64,000 nt of DNA, from contig JBBPSI010000056.1 of assembly GCA_038093515.1 (NCBI GenBank), positions 62,001 through 126,000 of the forward strand, in the 5' to 3' direction. The translations under genes and the position numbers were made by a program. Of this stretch, positions 1-11,503 are shown one piece after another. Under the pieces are notes generated by a model. It worked only from the letters and a program-made list of their open reading frames with translations. It had not been told where the DNA came from and did no database searches. Source of the DNA: Butyriboletus loyo. Its lineage: Eukaryota; Basidiomycota; Agaricomycetes; Boletales; Boletaceae. Numbering within the stretch: position 1 is the first letter of the stretch; each line of letters starts with the position of its first letter.

Positions 1-797
1 GGCCGAGTGAGAGAAAGAGACAGGGTGATAGGGTTGCGAAAGGTGACGGAACGTTGTATGGGAGGTTGGCGGATGGGAGTGTGCCGGGAGACATCGCACA
101 TGATGACGTTGGGTACGTGAACACCGTGCCCGCTCCTTGGAGACAATATAGTACGGATGTCGGAAAATGCTGTGTCGATCCAGCTGCGTTCAGCTGGCAT
201 CCATTGCTTGGTGCGACAAGTGGTCGTGATCATCTTGACTAGTGCTGTTCTTGATATCCTGCGTCTTTCCCCCAGAGTGACGTTCCCCATGGCAGACTCA
301 AGCGTCGTCACGCAAGCATGGTTGTCGAAATGCATCTTCAGTGCCGAGAATTGATTCACGTTTTGCAGCCACCACGTATCCATGTTTCCTTCTTGATTCT
401 CGAGTCCTGTGATTGCGATTGCGATGGGGACTTTCTTCCGGCAAATCGCAGAGTAAAAGATGTGGTAATTCGTGAGCAGCGCGGATCGGACTCGTGTTCC
501 ACGCACGCAGTAGACGAGCAGGTCGATGCTGCTTGCCTTGGCCAGGTCGCAGAGGAGTTGCTTGAGATACGCCGCCGCTTTCTCAGCAGGGACAGTTCCT
601 TGAGCACCCTCGTCTAACCCTGCGGTGTCCCATAAAGCGAAACGCTGATCGTCCAGCTCCACCAGGTGACGCTTATAATCCAGTGTGCATCCGACAGCAC
701 TGCTGGAGGTTTTGGAAATCTTTTCACTGGCGATCAGGTTGATGATGGAACTCTTGCCTACGCCTGTTTCTCCGAATATTAAGACATTCTTAATCTC
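1..797 (-). CDS. AIG1/IMAP-like P-loop GTPase, partial (runs off the left edge)
   Basis: The minus strand is open from 797 to the window edge and encodes a GTP-binding domain. It begins with a Walker A/G1 motif GETGVGKSS just after NVLIF. This is followed by the switch region SSSAVGCTLDY, the G3 motif DTAGLDE, and the strands IDLLVYCVRG and VPIAIAITGLENQ, then DTWW. The same order of motifs is found in the divergent gene at 1757-2683, so the two are paralogues. Where classical GTPases have N/TKxD, both have TG(L/M)E. The exon starts at an acceptor (tag, 798-800) preceded by a CTGAC branch site. One or more upstream exons carry the start codon and I could not resolve them. The C-terminal end lies outside the window. 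The substrate is GTP by family; the cellular role is unknown. Confidence 0.8.
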
Positions 798-1756
798 CTA
801 GAATGCTCAGTCAGAGTCCACCCATCACCGACCACAAACACACCTTCCTGGGTTTTCTATCGGCTTTGTTGGAGCCCAAAAATGTTGGCTACCAATGCGT
901 GTTAGAGTACGTTGCTGAACATCTGAAAAAGAGGGAACCACACCTTTCTGAACAGCAGCATCGGGATGTAGTCGGGTTCGAGGGGTATGTTCGGTACTAC
1001 AGTTCACTCGGATGCGTTGCCCTCAAGACTGATCGCTTTTAGCACGGACGACTCTTCAGGTGCCTAGTACCGCACTAACAACACGGCCGCGGTGGTGACG
1101 GTTTTACCAAGTTCTTGAGTACAGAAACGGCGTGTTCGTCCATACTATGGAACACAGAGGCACTGCAAATCATAGCCTGAACATCGCGTCAAACTCGTGT
1201 CCTGCATGCGGCGTACTCGTTACAGGCCGCCTTGGAGACTTTCGTGGTAAGGCTATGAGTGCAGCGCCTATCATTCATAGGCAAGCAGGACAGTGGGTCC
1301 TAGAAGATGCCGTTTTTGACACTATTGTTTGGTTAGAATTAGGTTAGGTTATATTTTTTTGAATTGGATTGGTGAACAGAAAGTTTACGAAAATAATATG
1401 GGCGCTTGATATACGCTGTGTGAAAGTGGCGACCAAGCCAAGTTAGACTCGCTCCCAACGATCAGCGCTAGAATCTCAACGTTCCAGTCGTAACGGAAAA
1501 AAAAAGACAAGGATCTGGGTAACCTAACGTTCCATAACGTTCAACCCGAACTGAGCGCTGAGTCTACATGTCCACAGCTTCCACCTCGGTGGTTGACCCT
1601 CTTTTCTATAAATGCGGCAGAATACTTCTTTTCCTATGTCCAACCTCCCATCTCGAGTCGTCGCGCTTTAAACACAAATCGAACAGACAAATATAATAGT
1701 AAGCGACGCGTTCTTTGATTCTGACTTTCCATACGAAGTGAACAGAGGGTTTTCAG
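798..1756. other. Spacer between two divergent GTPase genes
   Basis: This stretch must hold the missing first exon(s) of the left GTPase and the promoters of both genes. No further gene is recognisable. A donor-like gtgtgt on the minus strand near 840 could belong to the unresolved first intron of the left gene, but no in-frame ATG exon could be assigned with confidence. Confidence 0.5.
1607..1612 (+). promoter_or_regulatory. TATA-box candidate upstream of the plus-strand GTPase
   Basis: TATAAA lies 145 nt upstream of the ATG at 1757, in the context tttctataaatg. The position fits a fungal TATA box with a 5' leader of roughly 110 nt. This is sequence match only. Confidence 0.4.
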
Positions 1757-2683
1757 ATGTCTCAGGAAATGCTGGCCCCAGACAATCCCCCATCTTATCA
1801 AATCCAACGAGCTTGCACTCCAAACGTGCTTGTTGTTGGCGAGACAGGAGTAGGAAAAAGCTCTGTCATCAACCTCATTGCTGGGGAGCAGCTTGCCGAC
1901 GTATCTTCTAGTGCAAGCGGCTGCACGCTGGAAGCCACTTCGTACGACGTCGTTCTCAGCGACAACCAGGGAGTCGGTCATCACATCCGTCTGTTTGATA
2001 CAGTTGGATTGAACGAGCCAAACTTGAGCAAAAATGACTACCTCACAGCCATCGTGAAAGCCAACGTGCTGATCACCCAACTGCTGCGCACGGGTGGCAT
2101 CCGCCTTCTCATTTTCTGCATCCGAAAAGGCCGAATTACCGCTGTCACGCAAAGTAACTATCGTTTGTTCCGCGACATCCTGTGCCAGAACCAAGTTCCT
2201 GTGGCGTTCGTTATCACTGGGATGGAGGACCAACAGCCAATGGAGGACTGGTGGCACAGGAACGCTGCGTTATTCAAGAAGTCAAATCTCTTTTGCACCT
2301 CGCACGTTTGCGTCACAGCAACGCGTGGATTGAACAACGTTTACGCCCGCCAGTATCAGCTATCGCAGGTTGCTATCCACAACACGCTTTTGGAGCATCT
2401 GCCCAATACCTCGTGGAAGGCCGAACGCACAGGCTGGTTTATTCATCTGGCGGGGAGGCTGTTGAAGTTGGTAGCAAAGATCAAGGATCGCAAGCGGCAC
2501 CTCACAGGACGCTCGAGGCCTTTGACAATGGAAGAGTTGGCACGTCATCTTGAAGACAAATGTAAATTCTCGCGAGAGGAAGCGGTAGAATTGGCTGGTG
2601 AAATTTGGGCCGAGCGTATGGCGAACACTGGACCTGATATTGTGAAGGGGGAGGACATGGGTAATTTTTCTGACTGTTGTTAG
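1757..2683 (+). CDS. AIG1/IMAP-like P-loop GTPase, 308 aa
   Basis: This is a single-exon gene for a soluble GTP-binding protein. G1 is GETGVGKSS (about residues 28-36), after NVLVV. A conserved switch segment SSSASGCTLEATSY follows. G3 is DTVGLNE (about 76-82). The later strand is VAFVITGMEDQ followed by EDWW, in the place where classical GTPases carry N/TKxD. The C-terminal 100 residues are basic and helical-looking, ending in a Lys/Arg-rich then acidic segment. There is no signal peptide or membrane segment. The first ATG is used; it follows a TATA box at 1607. The gene faces away from a paralogue at 1-797. Families of this G-domain type are expanded in some Agaricomycetes. The biological role is unknown. 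An intron in the last codons is possible but not needed. Confidence 0.85.
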   Translation: MSQEMLAPDNPPSYQIQRACTPNVLVVGETGVGKSSVINLIAGEQLADVSSSASGCTLEATSYDVVLSDNQGVGHHIRLFDTVGLNEPNLSKNDYLTAIVKANVLITQLLRTGGIRLLIFCIRKGRITAVTQSNYRLFRDILCQNQVPVAFVITGMEDQQPMEDWWHRNAALFKKSNLFCTSHVCVTATRGLNNVYARQYQLSQVAIHNTLLEHLPNTSWKAERTGWFIHLAGRLLKLVAKIKDRKRHLTGRSRPLTMEELARHLEDKCKFSREEAVELAGEIWAERMANTGPDIVKGEDMGNFSDCC

Positions 2684-4389
2684 AGCGAATTAAAATATAT
2701 TACTACTAGCGTGTAATATCTATGTATTCTTTGCGTTCTCCAGAAATTATACCACCGCTGGTGGAAAACCATGCTTTCTTGGTACACCAACGACTTGGGC
2801 TATTGGCAGAACAACGAACATCACATTCATCGTTTCCCCGATCCGGTGGTCCGAAGCTGATAGCCAACTGTGCTTTACTTCATGTCTCCTGCACCTTAGA
2901 TTATAATGGCGTCGGGGTGAGTTGGACAACGGATAAACTCACCCCAACGTTGCGTCTGGTCTCCAACTCACTATCTCCAAACGCGAATGATTCAGGTGAT
3001 TAAACCCGTGCTACTGTCAAATGACGCGAGACAAGCCTGAGGTTGCCTACCACTCCATCTCCCATCAATGATATCCGACGAGTCATTCGGAGGCTCGTGT
3101 GTAAGACATGCTGTTCTCCGTGAACGATCTCTCAAGCGGTCCTACCTGCCGACCTCGATCGTACTTGGAGAATTCGGGGAAGCCACGAGCCCCGCGATTG
3201 ATGTGATCGGGCAGCAGGTCGGTACTGATAGGAAGGCCGTCCGCGCACTTCCGCCTCTCATGCAAGGAACATTGATGCTGAGAGGGTCCTAGTACGGATC
3301 AACCCATTTGTTGATGGATTATGCCTGGCCTGTGGGGGAACCCCTTAAGAACATGAATGTCCAGCAAACATCTACCCTACGAGATCATCAGGGATTGCGA
3401 ACGCTCACTGCCCCCGTCAAAGTGGAATGCATGGCATTACGATAATTTTCAGTGACAAAGCTACCGTGTCACTTTCAATTACCAAGGTAACTGCGGCGCA
3501 GTTATCTCTTGGCGTCATCATCACACGGTTGTAGAAACGGGGCCCTGCATGGAAGCGCAGGAGGTGAACTCCTGAAAACAAGGTTTACTTGAGGAACATG
3601 GCATAGTATGCAATCAAGGACGGACCTGGAATGCACCGCCGCTAGCCCTGACACGGACAAAGTTATCCGTGGGAAATACGTGGGGGAATGGCGGTGAAGC
3701 TTTGAAGTATCGAATCTCCTCTCACTGTCGTCGTCCAATGTAACATGGAAGAAGGATATGCAAACATGGTAGAGTGGGTTGGGGAAGATCAAACACGGTC
3801 CGACACTGCAACTACCGGACACACCCATCAATGAAAAAGGTGGTGAAGGAGTGCAAGCTTTCAAGGTTCTTTTAATCATCGCCTCCATCGAAGTTATTCA
3901 TGACCAGACTCTCAGGTTGAAATTGAGGACGGATGTCTCCATTGGGGTCTGATAATGCTCATGTCCCTGGCGGAAGGATATGCAGACGCACAAGTGCACA
4001 TTTATCGTTCATGGGAATGATAAGTACTCACCGCAAGGGCCAAAGTTTATTGGCTTGGCTTCACAATACTACACCTGAGGATGTACTTACGAAATTAGCA
4101 TTTACTTTGACAACGCCAATCGTTTTCTACGCCTCGGTCGATCGACCAGGGTCATCGATGCCTGCACCATCAATTCGAAAGACTTGTCTTATGTGTAGGA
4201 ATCCCGAGCGTCTGATCCGTGCCAAGAACAACATGACTCTAAGGAGAACTTGTACCATTCCGGTATCCTGCGTTGTTGAATTCCATGCACCAAAGTCGTT
4301 AGATCGCTAATGGATGTATCATCTCATGAACTGATGAAATCGACAGAATGCCAATCGATAGCATTGAAAGAGCCCGTAAGACATAGGAA
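2684..4389. other. Intergenic stretch without a recognised gene
   Basis: Only short unrelated open frames are present (the longest about 128 codons, on the minus strand near 3502-3888) with no family motif, no long open frame and no repeat structure I can see. It separates the GTPase from the 3' end of NOG1. Confidence 0.5.
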
Positions 4390-6846
4390 TCACCGTCTGT
4401 CCGTCTTGCCCGCCTTCCGCTTTCCAGCAAACAAATGCTTTGGCTACGTTGACCAACGTCAGGTTTGCAAAACCAAGTCTATGCGTAGGAAAGAGAACCT
4501 TTTTGACCCTGATAGCACGATCACTCTCCCCAGCTTTGGCATGCATGTTACGTTCGCGTTGACCCAAGTTACGTAGCTTGATTGCCTTGGATGTTTGCTG
4601 GGGACGGATCGAATCAAAACAATTATATCGGGGTAGAGAAAAATTTTGTTTACCTGGTCATCCCGCATACCCGCAAGTTGCCGATTCGTGCGTGGCGCTC
4701 TCGAGTTCTTCGCGATTACAGCTCCCGAGTTACCCTTGGCGCGTTTGCCGGTGGGGGGTTCCTCGCCATCAACGTCCATCCATTCGCCTTCGCCACCCTC
4801 ATCGGCCTCTTCGGCATCGTCCATATCCATATCCACATCCATGTCAGTCTCTGCCCTCTTTCGCTTCGCGGCTTGCACCTTAGCCAGCATCCCCGCGCGC
4901 GCCTCTATGCTGCTTGGATCATAACCTGCTTTCTTTAATCCCGTCGAGAGCTCGCTGAGTGTCCGAAGGCCGGCCGTCCGGGGGAGGCGTGCTTGATTCT
5001 TCTTCGATTTCTTGATACTTTGAGAGCGGATCTTGTGGGCAAGCGCTTGTTGTGCCTCGGCTCCTTCGCGCTCATCCTCAGAATCAAACTGCAACCAGCT
5101 CAGTTACGATACAGGACAGAGGGCAGGTGAGGACGCATACCATATCTTCTCCGCTGTCGTAGAAGCCCTCTGCTTGGAGTTTTTCCTCCTCGCGTTCAAG
5201 TGCCTCGAGTTTCTCGGCAATATCGGGATCAATGAAGTCAGCAATATTCTTGCCATCCATGATCTCTGGCATAATGTCAAACTTCCATTCCTCGTTCGCC
5301 AGGAGGTAGTCGGCTGAAAGTATCGACCGGTTATTCACACGATCGGTCGCACAAACCATGAAAGGTGATGACGTACTTTTCAAGCTGATACTGAAAATGC
5401 CATCGCGGTCCTCCTCCTCCTGTTCGATATCGTGAAGAAGTTTCCTCCTATTAGGATCGCTCTTGTTGTACTTCTTGCGTTCCTTCACGGAATCAGGGAT
5501 GAATGGTGCACGAACGACGTCATCCCGAGGAACAGGTTGCGCGACGTGGATTCGGTTAATGACAGAATTGATTTTACTTCCCTTGAGCTTGGAGTCGACC
5601 CGGTGGGCGAGGAGAGCATCGCAAGCTATGTTTTTGAGTTCCATGACACCCTCCTCAGAGTGACACGACACCTGAATGCATTGCACGTTTTCCGAGTCGA
5701 TGATGTCCTGTACGAGTGTTCGATTTTCTGGCACGAGGTCTTCGAGACGCATGACATCAATTTTGTTAATGACAAGTATTATCGGTTTGCCGGTAAAAAG
5801 TGGTTTGATGGAATGGAAGAGTTTACACTGTGATTATCGCATTAGCATTAGATAGATGTTTATTAACAATGGGGAGACTCACTTGTGCTTCTACTGTATA
5901 ACCACATTGTTCGCTGAGGTCCATGAAATACAAAATGCAGCTCTTAAGGTGTGCCAGCGCCGTAATACTTTGCATCTCAATCGTATTCATCTCTTCAAGG
6001 GGATGGTCCAATATACCGGGGGTATCAATAACTTGCCATCGCAAATACTTATAGTCTAGATGACCAACAAAGAGCGATTTTGTGGTGAAGGCATACGGCT
6101 GGACATCAACATCGGCCCGAGTGACCTTGTTCATGAAGGAGGATTTTCCGACATTCGGATAGCCACAGATGAGGAGGGTTCGCGTGTTAGGATCTATCGC
6201 AGGAAGACGGGAAATATGTTGCCGGACTTGTTCAAGGTAAGCTAAAGGATCTTTTTGTCTCCGCATGACGGTGGCCATCCTAAAGTAAAGCATAAACAAA
6301 GGCGTAAAAATATAAATATCCCTGAGCGACCCACCGACCCAGCGCGGCCGTTTTGAGTTGCTTGCATCGGTACAAGCTGTCGCCGAATTTAAGCAATCGT
6401 ACATAATCCTTGGCTATTTGATCGATCAGATGCCGGGCAGTCCGAAGCTGCCCGAGTGCGAGCTTGTAGTGGTTTTTGTCGTAAAGTACATTCATCAGAG
6501 ATGCGAGGAAAGGGTGCAGGTCCTACGCGAGAATGTTCGTATATATAGTCAGACCAAAGCGTGGACGTACATCGAGGATCGGAAACTCGGAGAGAATAGC
6601 GCCAAGCTTCTCGTCAAAGGAGTCTTGCGTGAACTTAACTTTGCGCATATAGAAATTGCGTATACGGCTAATTTTGAAGTTTTTGTGGATTACCTAGAAC
6701 ATTGTCAACCACTTGATCTTGGAACGCTCATGAAGAACGTAGGGGCATACAGTTGGTGTTTTTCGCTGAGTCTTGGACAGGACGATGTCCAAGAAATCTG
6801 CCGCTGTAGGCACTGGCGCTATTGCTTTTAACCCGCTCGTCGACAT
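4390..6846 (-). CDS. NOG1: Nucleolar GTP-binding protein 1 (60S ribosome biogenesis GTPase)
   Basis: NOG1 is an essential nucleolar GTPase that acts in pre-60S particle maturation. Nine exons join in phase: 6846-6751, 6693-6571, 6522-6335, 6279-5883, 5827-5377, 5313-5141, 5088-4654, 4597-4499 and 4443-4390. They give 671 aa, close to the usual 630-660. The N-terminal [20 protein letters not shown] and the helical region with [15 protein letters not shown] are diagnostic. G1 is GYPNVGKSS (175-183), then [16 protein letters not shown]3 DTPG (221-224) and G4 NKID (289-292). The tail is charged, with a KR- and D/E-rich stretch, and ends in a basic segment [17 protein letters not shown]. The start is fixed by the conserved N-terminus. 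The eighth intron has a weaker donor (gttctc). Identification is very secure; only that last junction is less certain. Confidence 0.95.
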
Positions 6847-7180
6847 CGTGATAAACCGCAGGGGTCGATGATCTGAGCAAAGATAAAGTAGCACCGCCAA
6901 CGGTGAGCCCTCCTCATGCGACCCGAAATTTTAGGAAATGGCATCTCACGGGTCATGTGATGTGTTGGGAATGTTCGAACAGCTAGGTATTCCTACAGCA
7001 TGTGAGTGGCTACTAGACAAGGGGCATCCATGAGAAGTTATGAAGCAGGTATCGAAACAAAGGGTAACTAGCAGCAGTAATACTAAATAAATGGACAACA
7101 GTAAAGTTCATTGAGAGTACGCAGCCATACGGTCATCCAACGATCTGATAGATAATCAACAGTGTGGAGAATAATTCTGT
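6847..7180. other. Short spacer between NOG1 and the G-alpha-like gene
   Basis: About 330 nt hold the NOG1 promoter on its right-to-left side and the 3' flank of the G-alpha-like gene. No additional gene or RNA is visible. Confidence 0.5.
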
Positions 7181-9361
7181 CTAGGCAAGGCCAGTCCTCG
7201 CAATATGCGAACGGATGATGGCTTCTCCAACTGCATTCCATCAGCACTCAGCACTTGGACTTGCAAGCAAAGAGAAAGAGAAGGACCCACCGTTGACAAT
7301 GATGGCCTGAGTAGCGCGAATATCCTGCGAAGTATCAGTTAGACCTGGACAAGGGACGGATGAAGGTTACGCACGAGCATAGAGGTGAAATGCTAAAGGA
7401 ATGTGATCAATACATTATGCCGATCGCCCCGCGGGTAACTACGTACTGCATACAGCGCCCTACGCCCGATATCATTGCGCCTGTGCACCTGGATGAAGTG
7501 GGCACGGAAATACTCCGATACATCGGCAAACGTGTTTGGTCGATCGCCATAAGACGTGATACTATATAACAAAAGGGGTTTGAGTGAATACCGCGGAGCA
7601 AATACCGAGGGGTGTCACGCACTACTTCCGGACCTTGATACCGGCCTCGAGTTTTTTCTTCAAAAGATCAATCTGTATGCATCAAGGGTCAATGGAGACA
7701 CGGATAAGACTCGCAAAGCAACTACCTTGTTAAGCAGAAGCACCAGATGTGAATTCTTCAGAAGTTTGTTGGAACATATAGCTGTGAAAAGTTGAAGTGA
7801 ATCGTCTACTCTGTTCGTTCGGGCATCCTCTTCGAGATACTGCATTTGGATTTAGCAGAAAGGCAGTGTAGTTAGCTCCACCTACAATGCATATGGAAAT
7901 ACATACCTGATCAAATGCACTAATAGGCGCCAAGAAGATGATCGCCGTTGCTACAAGTAGCAAAACGATGTAAGGGCTGGGTCACGGGCATAGCGACAAT
8001 GCTATGCTGTTGCCACTCGATGGAACAGAGATGGCACAGAATAGAATGAAACAACATACCGTCATCAAAATAGGGTACCCAAGCATGCCTCTAATGTCCG
8101 AATGTGAAGATGAGATGTCATCAAGATCATGACATTGGTTTGACTTGCCTGACCACGCTGTAGTAGAAGAAAGCATATCAAAACCATGGAAAGTTCGTCG
8201 ATAGTTGATGGGGTTGATACTTACTGCGCCGCCAACGTCGTACATGAGCCAGTTGTATCGAGAACCACAGAGTTCGACATCGAAGGAGTGCTCAGCAACA
8301 CCCAATGTTTGTAGACGAACATTGAGCAAATCGACTGTGGGAACTTGATCTACATGTACAGTTTTATCAAGGAACACACAGTACCTGTAGTTGGTAAATA
8401 GTCTGGCTGTGCGATTCGCTTCAGGTTGTCCAAGAAACTGGGCCAAAATTCAGTGATAATCGAGATGTCAAGACCTATAACCTACAATGGTGCTGATTCA
8501 TCGAGCCGTATCCTGCGGTTGTTCTGCAGTATCCGAACAGCAGGGTGCTTCCAAAGTTCGTCAATTTCGTCTTGAGCAGAAATAAGTGTTCTCGAAGCGA
8601 GGTTCGTTACATGGGCAACAGCAGGAGGCGGGCCACCGGTTGCTGGGACTGCCCTGCTGCGGTTTGGAGATAGTGGAGTGACGAGGGCTTGCCATCCTGC
8701 CCGAACATAAACGCCTGTGCGGCCGCCAGTCACGGAAACTCCGCCACTTAATTCGGACGCGAGGGAGTCCTCCATTGAGATAAGGGAGACTAGTTTCGTC
8801 CTTAGGTGTGATACGTCGCCACTGACATCCCCGAGCGGCACAAGGGCATGTGCAATAGCCTGGCCCTCCGTCGAGTCATCGGATCCAATGTTTGCGAGTT
8901 CGTGATCAAGTTCGTCGAGGATCATCCGCACAGCCTTGATGATGTTGAAGTAGACGACAGGTCGCCACAACGGACGTTCGTGATCGAGTGTCTGGTGGGC
9001 ATAGTATAGTTGGAATTGCTTCTGTAAAGTAGACTTGCCAGACTCTGCTTGTCCGAGGAGCATAACTGCAGGATAGCCCAAGTGAGTCACATATCTGTTC
9101 TGTGCCCACATCGATGAGGGTACCTTTAACTTGTTTTCTCTCTGTATCCTTTCTTCGTACCCAATCTCGCTATAGGAACCTATGAGGATCACTGGAAGAC
9201 GTCAGGAAGCGAAAGACGCCCACCCTGAGCTCCTCGTCTATTTTCTGGCTGATACGTGCAGCGTTTTCATCATAGAAAGGGGAGGCCTTGGATGTTCCTC
9301 CTATGGACTGAAGCAGGATTGGTTCTGAGGTGGAGTAGGTATGGCCGACTCGTTTGCCCAT
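7181..9361 (-). CDS. Divergent G-protein alpha subunit-like protein, 461 aa
   Basis: Thirteen exons join in phase: 9361-9224, 9169-9124, 9065-8486, 8384-8225, 8157-8149, 8090-8060, 7950-7907, 7839-7726, 7672-7626, 7561-7447, 7392-7375, 7324-7291 and 7230-7181. The product has the G-alpha motifs: P-loop GQAESGKS (66-73), switch I region VRLQTLGVAEHSF, switch II DVGGARGQRHAWVPYF (from 304), AIIFLAPISAFDQ, G4 NKID (373-376) and the C-terminal HFTSML with ATQAIIVN. It is about 100 residues longer than canonical subunits. The extra length sits in the helical domain and is rich in Ser, Pro and Arg (near 8600-8760). The N-terminus MGKRVG is not a good N-myristoylation site. It probably couples a receptor to an effector, but as a divergent fungal paralogue. 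Two exons are only 9 and 18 nt, and the intron after the 9-nt exon has a GC donor. Confidence 0.88.
7375..7392 (-). other. 18-nt microexon of the G-alpha-like gene (HFTSML)
   Basis: Eighteen bases between acceptor ctttag and donor gtgcgt encode HFTSML. This is the conserved G5-side segment that in this family precedes D-x-x-A-T-Q. The phase is 0 on both sides. Confidence 0.75.
8149..8157 (-). other. 9-nt microexon of the G-alpha-like gene (Arg-Gly-Gln)
   Basis: Nine bases (minus strand CGTGGTCAG) lie between an acceptor ending in actacag and a GC donor gcaagt. Joined to the flanking exons they restore the switch II sequence DVGGA-RGQ-RHAW, which matches the G-alpha family. Skipping it would keep the frame but delete the switch II arginine. 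Confidence 0.75.
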
Positions 9362-11503
9362 GTCCGGTGAGCAGCTGTGACGGTCGCGGTGGTAAACGCT
9401 TGAGCGCAACGAGCTAATTGCACTGCCGACGAAAAGAGTCCCACGTATGTACAGACGGGGCAAAGAAGCTGATCAAGTCGTACTGCCATCAAACCCATCC
9501 GCATTCATCTAGGCAATTTTTGTAACAGCCAGCTGGCATGCGTCCCTGAAGTGGCGCCTCGACCGAGTAGTCAGACATGCCCGGCAAGCTCAAGCTCTGG
9601 CGGCCCACTTCGCGATGTCCGTCGTCAAGCCGGGAGTTGTCGGAATGTGTGTCGACTCAGAGGCTGTACACCGTCAGTACCTGCAGATCTTCGGAAACGG
9701 CCATCTGCTTGTTCTCAGGTACCCTCAATCATACTCTCGGCCGCCGCGAGGCGCCTTTGCCAGCACCACCCGCACCTCGCCAAGCGGCGACACCACTGGC
9801 ACGATCACCCGCTCCAACTGACGTGCTCCGACGTAGCTCAAGAAGTGCTGTCGCCTTCCCGACAATCAGCGAACAGCATCGCCATCGCTTCGACGGATAT
9901 GGCCACTCCTCAAATCACGTTCTGTGCCAACGTCTTGATCTGGAGTGCTTTCTTTTCGTGGTAATGCGCTTGAATGTGCACCCTTGTTTTCACCACGCAG
10001 TCGACTGAGCCTTATCGAACAGTGTGGCCCCGGAAGATGTCCACCGGGAATGGAGCCAATTTCATAGGCCGCTTCATATTATGGCTGTATTCGGCTATCA
10101 ATATGTGTACGATGATGCTGTTCTATGGCTGTGTACTACAGGGATGAAGCGCCTCAACTCAGCCGAATGCGCACTCCATATGAACCCATCTCAAGATCTG
10201 TACTCCTCCACGCCACCATCATCCGGCCTCTCATCGAGTACGCGCCAGGGCAGGGTGCATGTGGGACAAGACTGCTCTCTCTATGGAGGTTTGCTCCATT
10301 TGAGATATGTACATTTACCGCAATATCCATTAACCAGAACCTCCAAGGGTTTGCTCAGTATGCTGCATGTCAATCTTTAAATCCCTAGACGCCCAGCCAC
10401 ATATGAGTCATAGTGACGATTATCCACCGCTCGCGTTCAAGTTGATGATCCTCATGGGCCTCGACGAGTGGCCGATGCATCTGGAGATCAATGAAAAATG
10501 TCAATAAGAGTCCTGATCATCACCGGTGTACACGCGGGAAGTCTGGGTGATCGATGACGGCCTTGATTTCGGCGCGTGTGTTTGTACCATTCTTAGTCCG
10601 TGTTCACAGACACGGGGATGAAGATAATTGGATCTCTGATAGACAAGTATTTCAACGTCACCAATGGGCTATGTGACTAGCGACGATGAACGAACTAGTC
10701 CCCTTTCTGGATGTCATCTAGCCCTTGCCAATGGGGCTACGAGCACCACCAGCATTCGAAGCCGAGGGAGTCGGGCTTGGATTATGCAAGAGCCGGATTC
10801 GCCAAGGCGCCATTGATGTACAAATCGTAGGGATCATCAGTACGTTCTAGCCGGCGACTTGCAGTCCATGCACCAAGGCAAGCGCGTCCTCGGTTGTGAA
10901 AGGGCATCGTCGACGAAAGCGGTTGTATTGGTGGTCAGATCTAGGGCAGGTACTGCAGGGTGTTGCAAAATGGTGGGCGTGGCAGGGCCAACATCAGGTA
11001 AGACTTGAGTGAAGACCTGTGAAAAGAATCACCCAAAGAGAGGTTTTATTCGGACCAGAGGCACAGCCTAGTTCGACATTCCTGAGGGAAGGAAGTACGG
11101 ACGAACTAGTGCCAGACGTGAGCTCAGAATCGAGGCTGGGAGGTCCTTGCGCCGGAAACGGACGGACGTACTTGGCACTGGCCATGTGTTGGCTGTATGA
11201 ACGGATTCATATCCGATTTCTACGTGTCTCAAACCTGCTTGGGCGAGAACTCGCCAGTGATTTCCAGAGACGTTACAAGAAGCCATGTGTTGAAAGGTGG
11301 ATGTAGCAATTCGGTTTGGCACAAAGACATCAGTACGCGGCGGGCGTTCAATTCGACCTTGCTGATTCAGGCTCAGGCTCAGGCTTGATTCTGTTGACGC
11401 CAGCGACGGCCTTGAACAAACATCTTCGACCATCGTTAGGTCTGGCAGGTCCATCTCCCCAGTCGGAAGCACAACGTACCGTCTGACCACCGCAACTTGA
11501 GAG
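9362..11503. other. 2.1 kb spacer without a recognised gene
   Basis: Open frames of about 118-143 codons overlap on the plus strand near 9550-10380, in several frames. None shows a family motif or a consistent splice chain. The region may be a decayed gene or a regulatory spacer upstream of the Sea4/MIO gene. Confidence 0.4.

Noticed and set aside
3502..3888. 128-codon minus-strand open frame
   Set aside because: No conserved motif, no upstream or downstream exon, and Ser/Cys/His-rich composition typical of chance frames.
9124..9190. Frame break between exon 1 and the P-loop of the G-alpha-like gene
   Set aside because: Adding a 46-nt exon (9169-9124) with good splice sites gives a continuous frame through KQVKVMLLGQAESGKS.
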